Of a DNA stretch of 64,000 nt, positions 13,185-21,124 are shown one piece after another. Made by a program: the position numbers and the translations under genes. The stretch lies in assembly GCF_001586165.1 (NCBI RefSeq), contig NZ_CP014608.1:496001-560000 (forward strand), in the 5' to 3' direction. The notes under the pieces are model-generated. The model saw only the letters and a program-made list of their open reading frames with translations. It ran no database searches and was not told where the DNA came from. Source of the stretch: Obesumbacterium proteus. Its GTDB lineage: Bacteria; Pseudomonadota; Gammaproteobacteria; Enterobacterales; Enterobacteriaceae. Within the stretch, counting starts at the first letter, position 1. Each line of letters opens with the position of its first letter.

Positions 13185-13216
13185 ATCGAAACGTTTCGAT
13201 AGCAGAAGCGTTTCAG
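13185..13216 (-). promoter_or_regulatory. upstream RbsR-type operators O2 and O3
   Basis: A perfect 16-bp palindrome with core CGAAACGTTTCG lies at 13185-13200. A degenerate third site (GAAGCGTTTC) follows at about 13206-13215. O2 is centred 78 bp from O1 and O3 18 bp from O2. On the plus strand TGTGATCGCTATCGAA (from about 13176) overlaps O2 and looks like half of a CRP site, which I regard as weak. Confidence 0.65.
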
Positions 13217-13320
13217 CGGATTTTGATAATTTGTATAAGAAAGGACAAAGAATAAATATGCTGAGATTCGTAGATATTTCGAACGCCTACAATCTTAGCA
13301 TCTCTATGAAGCTTCTAAAG

Positions 13321-13455
13321 TAGGCGTCCGATAAGGGGGAACCAGAGCGTTCCCCCTTAACCCGCGCTCTTTATCCGAGATGGCATTTTCGCGCCGGGTC
13401 GGCATGCGCCATTCCTTGGCGCCTCCTCCCCTAGCGGCAACGTCCTGTTGCCGCT
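13321..13455 (-). repeat. structured intergenic element E1 (third member of an unnamed family)
   Basis: This lies between the kup stop (13498) and the ribose promoter region. Read on the minus strand, the kup sense strand, it has four parts. First is a 9-bp perfect hairpin at 13433-13455 with AACAGGACGTT at its tip. Next come GGGGAGGAG and a 6-bp hairpin at 13406-13422 enclosing AGGAA, just before an ATG. An 11-bp perfect hairpin follows at 13332-13359, and then TCGGACGCCT. The same order occurs in the elements at 39966, 40277 and 61562. The terminal hairpin has no T run, so it is not a typical terminator, though it may end kup transcripts. Confidence 0.7.
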
Positions 13456-13497
13456 GCTCTGTCTACGATTTTATTCAAAGACATTTCACCAATCGAC

Positions 13498-15366
13498 CTA
13501 AATTTCCACCTGTGTTCCAAGCTCAATCACGCGGTTTGGCGGGATCTCAAATTGGTCAGCAGCCTGTAGCGCATTTCGACTTAATGCCATAAACAGTTTG
13601 CCACGCGCTTTCAGATACCAAGGACGTTTGCCTAGAATCAGCGATTCGTGTGACATGAAGAACGATGTTTCCATCATCCGGCAAGGCAGGCCTTCTAATC
13701 CGCAACGGTGGAAAATTTCTTCCACGTTTGGCGTTTCTTTAAAGCCATAGCTCGCGACAACGCGCCAGAAAGTCGGGGACAGTTGCTCAATGGTGACACG
13801 ACGAACGTTGTGAACATAAGGCGCATCTTCCGTGCGAAGCGTCAGTAAGATCACTCGCTCATGCAGCACCTTGTTATGCTTCAGGTTATGCAGCAACGCG
13901 AAAGGAATAACGTTCATCGCACGCGACATATACACAGCCGTTCCCTGCACGCGTACCGGTGGAGATTTCTCTAACGATGCAATCATCGCTTCCAGAGAAT
14001 TACCGTGTTCATGCAAACGACGTAGCAGACGGAAACGCTCGCTTTTCCATGTTGTCATGATGATAAACATCACCAAACCAAGAGCAAGCGGCAGCCAACC
14101 ACCGGAGAAGAACTTCAGGGCATTGGCGGTAAATAGCGGGATGTCCATGCATAGCAACCCAGCAATCAGGATCATCACCACGAAGCGGTTCCAGTGCCAG
14201 TTTTTCACCGCCACGGTACAGCTGAGAATACTGGTTAATACCATGGTGCCTGTTACTGCGATACCGTAGGCCGCGGCCAGATTACTGGAGTGCTCAAAGC
14301 TGGCAATCACAATCACCACGGAGATATACAACGCCCAGTTAATAGCAGGGATGTATATCTGCCCTGCTTCCATATCTGACGTATGAATAATTCGCATAGG
14401 CGGCAGATAACCCAAGCGAACAGCTTGGCGGGTTAAGGAGAATACGCCTGAGATAACGGCCTGCGAGGCAATAACGGTCGCAAAGGTCGCCAAAACAAGA
14501 AGCGGGATTAGTGCCCAATCAGGTGCTAATAAGAAGAACGGGTTTTTGATCGCTTCAGGGTTTTTCAGCAGTAATGCGCCTTGCCCAAAATAGTTCAGGA
14601 TTAGCGATGGGATGACAAAGAAGAACCATGCCAAACGAATCGGTTTCTTACCGAAGTGCCCCATGTCGGCATACAGCGCTTCAACGCCGGTAATAGACAA
14701 TACGACCGCCCCCAGCGCAAAGAACGCCATGGAACGATGTTCAACGAAGAACCCAATCGCCCATTTGGGATTTAATGCCGTCAGCACCGCAGGATTGTCC
14801 ATGATGCTGCGCGCACCAAGAATGGCCAGCGTCAGGAACCACAACACCATCACCGGCGCAAACAGTTTACCAATACTTCCCGTACCATGCTTTTGAATGA
14901 AAAACAGAATGGTAAGAACCAGCATAGAGAGAGGGACAATGTACGGATCAAGCGACGGCGCCGCTATCTCAAGGCCTTCTATCGCTGACATCACTGAAAT
15001 TGCAGGCGTAATCACCACTTCCCCATAGAAGAAGCTGCCGCCTATTAACCCCAAGATCACTAAAACCGCCGTCACCTTAGGTGCAGTATTACGCCCAGCT
15101 AATGACATCAGGGTTAATATCCCACCTTCACCCGCGTTATCTGCACGCATGACGAAAGTCAGGTATTTAAGGGATACAATAAGGATCTGCATCCAGAAAA
15201 TCAGTGAGAGAAAACCAAATACAATTTCTGGTTCAACATTAAAACCGTAGTGACCAGAAAAACACTCGCGTAAGGTATATAAAGGACTTGTACCTATATC
15301 GCCATACACTACGCCGATGGCGGCCAGTGTAACTGTCGTTAATGAACGTTTATGCTCTGAACTCAT
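13498..15366 (-). CDS. kup: low-affinity potassium transporter Kup
   Basis: This 622-residue protein is a proton-coupled K+ uptake system of the KUP/HAK/KT family. It begins with the family signature AIGVVYGDIGTSPLYTLRE in the first helix, has about twelve membrane helices up to residue about 450, and ends in a cytoplasmic domain that closes with NRVIELGTQVEI as in E. coli. ATG 15366 gives exactly the E. coli length; an ATG 24 bp upstream is open but adds eight residues not found in the orthologue. It is transcribed divergently from ravA across an A+T-rich gap with no site I can name. Confidence 0.94.
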   Translation of the reverse strand: MSSEHKRSLTTVTLAAIGVVYGDIGTSPLYTLRECFSGHYGFNVEPEIVFGFLSLIFWMQILIVSLKYLTFVMRADNAGEGGILTLMSLAGRNTAPKVTAVLVILGLIGGSFFYGEVVITPAISVMSAIEGLEIAAPSLDPYIVPLSMLVLTILFFIQKHGTGSIGKLFAPVMVLWFLTLAILGARSIMDNPAVLTALNPKWAIGFFVEHRSMAFFALGAVVLSITGVEALYADMGHFGKKPIRLAWFFFVIPSLILNYFGQGALLLKNPEAIKNPFFLLAPDWALIPLLVLATFATVIASQAVISGVFSLTRQAVRLGYLPPMRIIHTSDMEAGQIYIPAINWALYISVVIVIASFEHSSNLAAAYGIAVTGTMVLTSILSCTVAVKNWHWNRFVVMILIAGLLCMDIPLFTANALKFFSGGWLPLALGLVMFIIMTTWKSERFRLLRRLHEHGNSLEAMIASLEKSPPVRVQGTAVYMSRAMNVIPFALLHNLKHNKVLHERVILLTLRTEDAPYVHNVRRVTIEQLSPTFWRVVASYGFKETPNVEEIFHRCGLEGLPCRMMETSFFMSHESLILGKRPWYLKARGKLFMALSRNALQAADQFEIPPNRVIELGTQVEI

Positions 15367-15627
15367 AACTTGTTTCTTTTGCTGGAACATCTATAAGCGA
15401 TGCGCGTACTGACAGACCGAGCGCTCATAAAAAACGCACAGTATGCATAAATCAGCACAATTTCCTACTATTTAGATTAAAGGAAATATGACTGAGCCTG
15501 TGAAAACCGGCGTATAACAAGCTTAGAAAGCATTAAAAAAATCAACAAGCTAAGCTATGAAATAAAGCTGGTCAACGCTCCAAGAAGTCGATAAAACAAA
15601 ACAATCCTTGTTATGAATGGGACTATT

Positions 15628-17136
15628 ATGACGCAATCTAGCCAATTGGCCGAACGTATTTCGCGACTAAGCCATGCTTTGGAAAACGGACTTTACGAAC
15701 GACAAGAAGCCATTCGGCTCTGTTTACTGGCCGCCCTATGCGGTGAAAGCGTATTTTTACTCGGCCCCCCAGGGATTGCAAAAAGCCTTATTGCTCGCCG
15801 TTTAAAATTTGCATTTCGTCATGCGCGCGCCTTTGAATATCTTATGACCCGCTTCTCCACCCCAGAAGAGGTCTTCGGCCCTTTATCCATTCAGGCGCTG
15901 AAAGACGAAGGGCGTTACCTGCGCTTAACTCATGGTTATTTGCCCGAAGCTGAAATTGTTTTCTTGGATGAAATTTGGAAAGCGGGCCCCGCTATCCTGA
16001 ATACGCTTCTGACTGCCATTAACGAGCGCCGTTTTAGAAATGGGGACAGCGAAGAAGCCATTCCAATGCGCCTGTTAGTCACTGCATCGAATGAGTTACC
16101 AGAGTCAGACAGCAGCTTAGAAGCGCTCTATGACCGTATGCTCATTCGTTTATGGCTAGATAAGGTGCAAGAGAAGCAGAACTTCCGTGCCTTAATCACC
16201 AGCAACCAAGATGAGAACGCAAACCCAGTCCCTGAGGCATTGAGCATTTCAGACGAAGAGTTTCATGCCTGGCAGCCACAGATCGGCAAAGTAGCGCTCT
16301 CGACCCACTGCTTTGAGCTCATCTATCAGCTGCGCCAACGAATCAATATCTTAGACGATGCCCCCTACATTTCTGACCGTCGTTGGAAAAAGGCGCTGCG
16401 TCTTCTGCAAGCCTGTGCTTTCTTTAGCGGCCGCACCGAACTGGCCCCGCTTGACCTGATTTTGCTGAAAGACTGTCTATGGCATGATTTCGCCTCTCGC
16501 CAGATGCTTAATCAGCAGATTCAACAAATGTTGACCGATCAGGCTTATCAACAACAAAGCCTGCTGCTACAGCTACAGCAAACGGAAGCGAGCTGGCTTC
16601 AGTCTCAACAAGAACAAAGCCAGCAACAGGCCATGACGCTACCGGTGAAAACGGGTCTGTTTAACCGTAAACAGGCGCACTCTCTGCCGGATGATTTCCC
16701 CGTCGGTAAAGTCACCTTAATGCTGTTCAAGCCGTTAAAAATTCATGATATGCAGGTGACCCATATCGTCACCGACTCTGGCGATCTCTCGCGCTGGTTG
16801 CAAAAAGGCGGAGAATTCCGCGCCAAGCTTAACGGCATCGGTTTTGCTTTGCCGATTGATATCACCCTCGACGATAAGCACCAACTACAAATACGAGATG
16901 TTAGCTATCAAACCACCATGCTTTCGTTGCCGGGTAAAAAGAATGGGGATATTCCTGCCGATATTCAGGAGAAAATCCAACAGATCGAAAATACGCTGAG
17001 CGAACAGCGACGCCTTTTTGCCTCTCACCAGCCTTGCCTATTCGTAAGCAGCGATTGGCTTGCCCAGATTGAAGCGAGTCTGGCAGGCATTGATGAAAAG
17101 CTACGCACGCTGAAAGCGACACTGAAAGGCGGGTAA
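15628..17136 (+). CDS. ravA: MoxR-type AAA+ ATPase RavA
   Basis: RavA is a hexameric AAA+ ATPase which in E. coli binds the inducible lysine decarboxylase LdcI and works with ViaA. Walker A GPPGIAKS (about residues 46-53), Walker B IVFLDEIWKAGP and a sensor segment VTASNELPE are visible. The C-terminal part is the LARA-type extension seen in RavA orthologues, with a Gln-rich stretch near residues 300-335. The ATG at 15628 is preferred (502 residues; E. coli has 498); an upstream ATG at 15613 lacks a ribosome-binding site. viaA starts one base after its stop. Confidence 0.92.
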   Translation: MTQSSQLAERISRLSHALENGLYERQEAIRLCLLAALCGESVFLLGPPGIAKSLIARRLKFAFRHARAFEYLMTRFSTPEEVFGPLSIQALKDEGRYLRLTHGYLPEAEIVFLDEIWKAGPAILNTLLTAINERRFRNGDSEEAIPMRLLVTASNELPESDSSLEALYDRMLIRLWLDKVQEKQNFRALITSNQDENANPVPEALSISDEEFHAWQPQIGKVALSTHCFELIYQLRQRINILDDAPYISDRRWKKALRLLQACAFFSGRTELAPLDLILLKDCLWHDFASRQMLNQQIQQMLTDQAYQQQSLLLQLQQTEASWLQSQQEQSQQQAMTLPVKTGLFNRKQAHSLPDDFPVGKVTLMLFKPLKIHDMQVTHIVTDSGDLSRWLQKGGEFRAKLNGIGFALPIDITLDDKHQLQIRDVSYQTTMLSLPGKKNGDIPADIQEKIQQIENTLSEQRRLFASHQPCLFVSSDWLAQIEASLAGIDEKLRTLKATLKGG

Positions 17137-17137
17137 A

Positions 17138-18592
17138 ATGCCAACTCTTGAAGCAGTTGAAGCCTTTTTGGTCGTGAATGAAAACGAACTGATGCAGGAT
17201 TTTCTCATTGGTTTGATGGCTGCCCCACAGCTGGCGGTTTTCTTTGAGAAATTCCCACGCTTACGTTCGATCCTTGAAGGCGAGATCCCAAGCTGGCGCA
17301 ATCGGCTGGAAAGGAGGATCAAAGAAACCTCCGTACCGGAGGATCTCGCACATGAGTTCACGCTTTATCAGCATCAGTTAGGGCTTCAGAGCACTGATTT
17401 CTTTCAGCAACTCTCTGAAACACTGGCCATATTACGTCAGCATGAATCGCCTTTTATCTATGAGGCTGAATCACTTTGCCCCGATGGTGCCACGCCGCGC
17501 AGCATTAGCTTTCAAACGCTATTCTTGCAACGTTGGCGATTAAGCCTGATCGCCCGAACCCTAACGCTTCATCATCAGGTCTTAGATGAAGAGCGAGAAC
17601 TGTTACAAGCTGAGTTGCAACAGCGTATGCAAATCAGCGGGGCGCTGGAACCGGTGTTAGTCGATAACGAAAACGCGGCCGGCAAGCTTTGGGACTTAAG
17701 CAAGGGAGAGTTACACCACGGCGATTATCAGCTTATGGTGCAATACGGCGATTTCTTAGCTCAGCAGCCTGAATTGAAAAAACTGGCAGAGCAGCTCGGT
17801 CGCAGCCGCGCATCAACCGCTGAAGATAAGCAAAGCACCGAGCAAGAAGTGGCTCGCGTTATGGTACGTGAGCCCGCCATCATGCCCGAAGAAGTCAGCG
17901 GAATTCACCAAAGCGACGATATTTTGCGTCTTCTACCGACAGAACTCTCGATGTTAGGAATGGAAGAGCTGGAATTTGAGTTCTATCGTCGATTGCTGGA
18001 GAAACGCCTACTCAGCTATCGCCTGCAAGGCGACGTTTGGCGTGAACAAGAATTTCAGCGCCCGATCACCTATCAAAAAACCCATCAACAACCGCGCGGT
18101 CCTTTTATCGTCTGCGTGGATACATCGGGTTCAATGGGTGGGTTTAACGAACAGTGTGCCAAAGCCTTCTGTTTGGCGCTGCTGCGGGTGGCGCTTGCCG
18201 ACAATCGTCGTTGCTACATCATGCTGTTTTCCAGCAGCGTGGTGCAGTATGAACTTACCGCAGACTCAGGCATCGATCAGGCCATTCGATTTTTATCACA
18301 GCGCTTTCGTGGCGGCACTGATTTAGCCCAATGTTTATCGTACACCGTGGCGATGATGAAACAATCGGCGTGGAAGCAGGCTGATGCCGTAGTGATCTCT
18401 GATTTTATCGCGCAACGACTGCCAGAGGATATGGTGAAACAGGTTCGCCAGCTGCAACAAAACAATAGCCACTGTTTTCACGCAGTGGCTATGTCTGAGC
18501 ACGGAAAACCCGGCATTATGAAGATCTTTGATCATATCTGGCGCTTTAACACCGGGATCAAAGGGCGCCTATTAAGGCGCTGGAAACGTTAA
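17138..18592 (+). CDS. viaA: VWA-domain protein ViaA, partner of RavA
   Basis: The 484-residue protein has a helical N-terminal region of about 310 residues, then a von Willebrand factor A domain with the metal-binding MIDAS motif DTSGSMGG, a later GGTDL threonine motif and the DAVVISDF strand. ViaA stimulates RavA ATPase activity, and the pair has been linked to respiratory-complex maturation and aminoglycoside sensitivity. The start overlaps the ravA ribosome-binding context (one-base gap), so translation is probably coupled. Its stop is only 3 bp from that of the convergent asnA, with no terminator between them. Confidence 0.93.
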   Translation: MPTLEAVEAFLVVNENELMQDFLIGLMAAPQLAVFFEKFPRLRSILEGEIPSWRNRLERRIKETSVPEDLAHEFTLYQHQLGLQSTDFFQQLSETLAILRQHESPFIYEAESLCPDGATPRSISFQTLFLQRWRLSLIARTLTLHHQVLDEERELLQAELQQRMQISGALEPVLVDNENAAGKLWDLSKGELHHGDYQLMVQYGDFLAQQPELKKLAEQLGRSRASTAEDKQSTEQEVARVMVREPAIMPEEVSGIHQSDDILRLLPTELSMLGMEELEFEFYRRLLEKRLLSYRLQGDVWREQEFQRPITYQKTHQQPRGPFIVCVDTSGSMGGFNEQCAKAFCLALLRVALADNRRCYIMLFSSSVVQYELTADSGIDQAIRFLSQRFRGGTDLAQCLSYTVAMMKQSAWKQADAVVISDFIAQRLPEDMVKQVRQLQQNNSHCFHAVAMSEHGKPGIMKIFDHIWRFNTGIKGRLLRRWKR

Positions 18593-18595
18593 TGC

Positions 18596-19588
18596 TTAGA
18601 GAAGTGAGTCAATTTGGTCGCGAACTTCTGGCGACCAAACACCGCACTGTACCTGACCGATGTGCTGCTGTTTAAGCATCAGCATCACCAAGCGAGACTG
18701 GCCAATACCGCCGCCGATAGTCTGTGGCATTTCACCGCGAACCAGCGACTGATGCCATTCTAGCTTCATACGCTCTTCGTCGTCGGTCAGTGCCAGCTGG
18801 CGCTTCAGCGTCTCCGCGTCAACACGGATGCCCATAGAAGAAAGCTCGAACGCATCTTCTAACACAGGGTTCCACACCACGATATCACCGTTCAAACCCG
18901 CAAATCCTTCTTCACCAATCGACGTCCAGTCATCATAGTCTGGAGCGCGAACATCGTGCGCTTTACCGTGCGAAAGCTTTCCGCCGATACCAATCAAGAA
19001 TACCGCTCCTAATTCTTTCGCAATGGCACGTTCACGGCCTTTTGCATCCAGATCAGGGAAACGGCGCAGCAGCGTTTCACTGTGGATAAAGTGGATCTCT
19101 TCTGGCAAAGAAGGTTCGATACCAAATTCAGCGGCAACTTCCGCTTCAGTCGCCTTCATTGCGGCGTAAATCTTACGGACGGTTTCTTTTAAGAACTCAG
19201 GAGTACGCTGGCCATCGCCCATAACGCGTTCCCAATCCCACTGGTCAACGAAAACCGAGTGAATTGGCGTCAGACGGTCTTCATCTGGGCGCAGCGCTTT
19301 CATGTGAGTGTATAAGCCTTCACCTGGGCCAAAGTCATGCATACCCAAGGTTTTGCGTTTCCACTTAGCCAAAGAGTGCACAACCTCAAAAGTATCTTGC
19401 GGCAACGTCTTCACTTTTACCTGTACCGCTTTTTCGCTGCCAGACAGGTTATCCTGAGTGCCATCACCTAAGCGGCTCAGAATAGGCGCTTGAACTTCAA
19501 TTAAACCAAGCTGTTTTTCCAGCTGGCGAGAGAAGGAAGATTTCACGAAGCTGATTTGTTGTTGTTTTTGTATAAATTGTTTTTTCAT
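18596..19588 (-). CDS. asnA: aspartate--ammonia ligase (asparagine synthetase A)
   Basis: AsnA makes asparagine from aspartate, ammonia and ATP, and has a class II aminoacyl-tRNA-synthetase-like fold. Visible family motifs include RLGDGTQDNLSG, HSLAKWKR, VDQWDWERVM, IGGKLSHGK and GGGIGQSRL (a class II motif 3 equivalent near the C-terminus). ATG 19588 gives 330 residues, as in E. coli; the upstream GTG at 19600 would add four. It is divergent from its activator asnC, with a 154-bp gap that must hold both promoters. Confidence 0.95.
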   Translation of the reverse strand: MKKQFIQKQQQISFVKSSFSRQLEKQLGLIEVQAPILSRLGDGTQDNLSGSEKAVQVKVKTLPQDTFEVVHSLAKWKRKTLGMHDFGPGEGLYTHMKALRPDEDRLTPIHSVFVDQWDWERVMGDGQRTPEFLKETVRKIYAAMKATEAEVAAEFGIEPSLPEEIHFIHSETLLRRFPDLDAKGRERAIAKELGAVFLIGIGGKLSHGKAHDVRAPDYDDWTSIGEEGFAGLNGDIVVWNPVLEDAFELSSMGIRVDAETLKRQLALTDDEERMKLEWHQSLVRGEMPQTIGGGIGQSRLVMLMLKQQHIGQVQCGVWSPEVRDQIDSLL

Positions 19589-19742
19589 TGCCGTTCTCAC
19601 ATTAACCTGTCTTTGTTAAAACAGATTAAGCAACAGAATGGCACCAAGATTCAATATCCAACAATAAATATTGCCTTTTAGGTTTTATTCCATCATTTTT
19701 AACCCGTTAAAAATAACTAATCGCTAAAAAAGAGGTGATAAA

Positions 19743-20204
19743 TTGGCAGAAATTTACCAGATCGATAATCTCGATCGCGGCATTCTTAACGCTTTAATGG
19801 AAAATGCACGCACGCCATACGCTGAATTAGCCAAAGTATTCAACGTGAGTCCGGGCACCATTCATGTTCGCGTAGAGAAAATGAAGCAGGCGGGAATTAT
19901 TACCGGAGCCTGTATACAGGTGAGTCCAAAGAAGCTGGGTTATGATGTTTGCTGCTTTATAGGCATCATTTTGAAAAGTGCCAAAGACTATCCATCGGCA
20001 TTAGCACGGCTGGAGAGTTTAGAAGAAGTGGTTGAAGCTTATTACACCACGGGGCACTACAGCATCTTTATTAAAGTCATGACACGATCAATTGATGCGC
20101 TCCAGCACGTACTTATCAACAAGATCCAGACCATTGACGAGATCCAATCTACCGAAACGCTGATCTCCTTGCAGAATCCCATCATGCGCGATATTACGCC
20201 CTAA
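19743..20204 (+). CDS. asnC: Lrp/AsnC-family regulator AsnC
   Basis: AsnC activates asnA in the absence of asparagine. The 153 residues comprise an N-terminal helix-turn-helix (AELAKVFNVSPGTIHVRVEKMKQAG) and a C-terminal RAM domain that binds the amino acid (TTGHYSIFIKVM). The start is TTG at 19743, preceded by a strong GAGGTGA; no ATG or GTG would give the conserved N-terminus, so a rare start codon is used here. The gene is divergent from asnA and upstream of mioC. Confidence 0.94.
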   Translation: MAEIYQIDNLDRGILNALMENARTPYAELAKVFNVSPGTIHVRVEKMKQAGIITGACIQVSPKKLGYDVCCFIGIILKSAKDYPSALARLESLEEVVEAYYTTGHYSIFIKVMTRSIDALQHVLINKIQTIDEIQSTETLISLQNPIMRDITP

Positions 20205-20226
20205 GTTATTTTCTTTCATACCCACA

Positions 20227-20235
20227 TTATCCACA
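20227..20235 (+). promoter_or_regulatory. DnaA box upstream of mioC
   Basis: A perfect TTATCCACA lies 60 bp before the mioC start, in the mioC promoter region. E. coli has a DnaA box here through which DnaA represses mioC transcription towards oriC. TACAAT at 20261-20266 is a plausible -10. Confidence 0.8.
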
Positions 20236-20294
20236 GGTAGATCCCAGCCCTTTCCCGGCGTACAATAGCCGCCTTTATAAAGGTTGGGATCATT

Positions 20295-20738
20295 ATGGCT
20301 GATATTACTCTCATCAGTGGCAGTACCTTAGGTAGCGCCGAATATGTTGCTGAGCATCTGGCTGAAAAGCTGGAAGAGCAGGGCTATTCCACAGAGATAC
20401 TGCATGGCCCAGAACTCGATGAAGTTCCCTTGCAAGGTATTTGGCTGGTGGTGACATCAACGCATGGTGCCGGTGAGCTTCCCGATAACCTCCAACCTTT
20501 ATTCGAACAGATTGAAACTCAGCAGCCGGATCTTACTCAGGTTCGTTTTGGCGCGATTGGTCTAGGTAGCAGTGAATACGATACCTTCTGTGGAGGGATC
20601 AAAACTGTCGATCGTATTTTGATCGCGTTTGGTGCCCAACGGATCGGCGATATGCTGGAGATCGACATTACCAAACACGACATTCCAGAGGATCCCGCTG
20701 AGATTTGGCTCACGAAATGGGTCAAAGTTATCAATTAA
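20295..20738 (+). CDS. mioC: flavodoxin-like protein MioC
   Basis: This 147-residue FMN-binding flavodoxin-like protein equals the E. coli one in length. The N-terminal phosphate-binding loop ISGSTLGSAEYVAE and the flavin-ring loop STHGAGELPDN are visible, as is LGSSEYDTFCGG. MioC is an electron carrier reported to support biotin synthase in vitro. Transcription from its promoter runs into oriC, which begins directly downstream, and may modulate origin firing. Confidence 0.93.
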   Translation: MADITLISGSTLGSAEYVAEHLAEKLEEQGYSTEILHGPELDEVPLQGIWLVVTSTHGAGELPDNLQPLFEQIETQQPDLTQVRFGAIGLGSSEYDTFCGGIKTVDRILIAFGAQRIGDMLEIDITKHDIPEDPAEIWLTKWVKVIN

Positions 20739-20744
20739 GCGTAC

Positions 20745-21025
20745 AAATTGTGCGATCGGTATGTGGATAAGTAGGCTTAAAAGGGTCTGATAACCGGTAG
20801 TTATCCCAAGAACAACCGGAGTACGTTTTTCAGCCTGTGTATAAAGTGCCATTTAGATCCCAGCTTATACGGAATGGGATCACCGATCATCCACAACCAA
20901 TGATCCTTGATAGGATATTGATCTTAATATCGAAATTAGGCTTATCCACAGAGGATCGCGATCCTAGTAGTAAGATCTAATAAAGAGATCCTTAAATAAA
21001 AAGATCTTTTTAATACTTAGTGATT
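20745..21025. other. oriC: chromosomal replication origin oriC
   Basis: The region between mioC and mnmG has the E. coli oriC plan in reverse. A perfect DnaA box R4 (TGTGGATAA, 20762-20770) stands at the mioC side. An R2-type TGTGTATAA lies at 20836-20844, related boxes at 20801-20809 and 20887-20895, and a perfect R1 (TTATCCACA) at 20942-20950. Next to R1 is the A+T-rich unwinding element (about 20970-21020) with three GATC-anchored 13-mer-like repeats. I count eleven GATC sites in about 260 bp, as expected for Dam/SeqA control. The stretch 20900-20935 sits where the IHF site lies in E. coli. Confidence 0.95.
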
Positions 21026-21124
21026 CTCCTACCCGTTTGACCTTCCTCTAAACTTGAGTAGAATCCCCACCCCAAGGCAAAAACGATCGTTCATAGCCTT
21101 CCGGTCTTCGCGAGGTGCAGTACC

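Noticed and set aside
13332..13359. Terminal hairpin of E1 as a plain kup terminator
   Set aside because: The stem is strong, but no T run follows on the kup strand, and the hairpin is better explained as part of the element.
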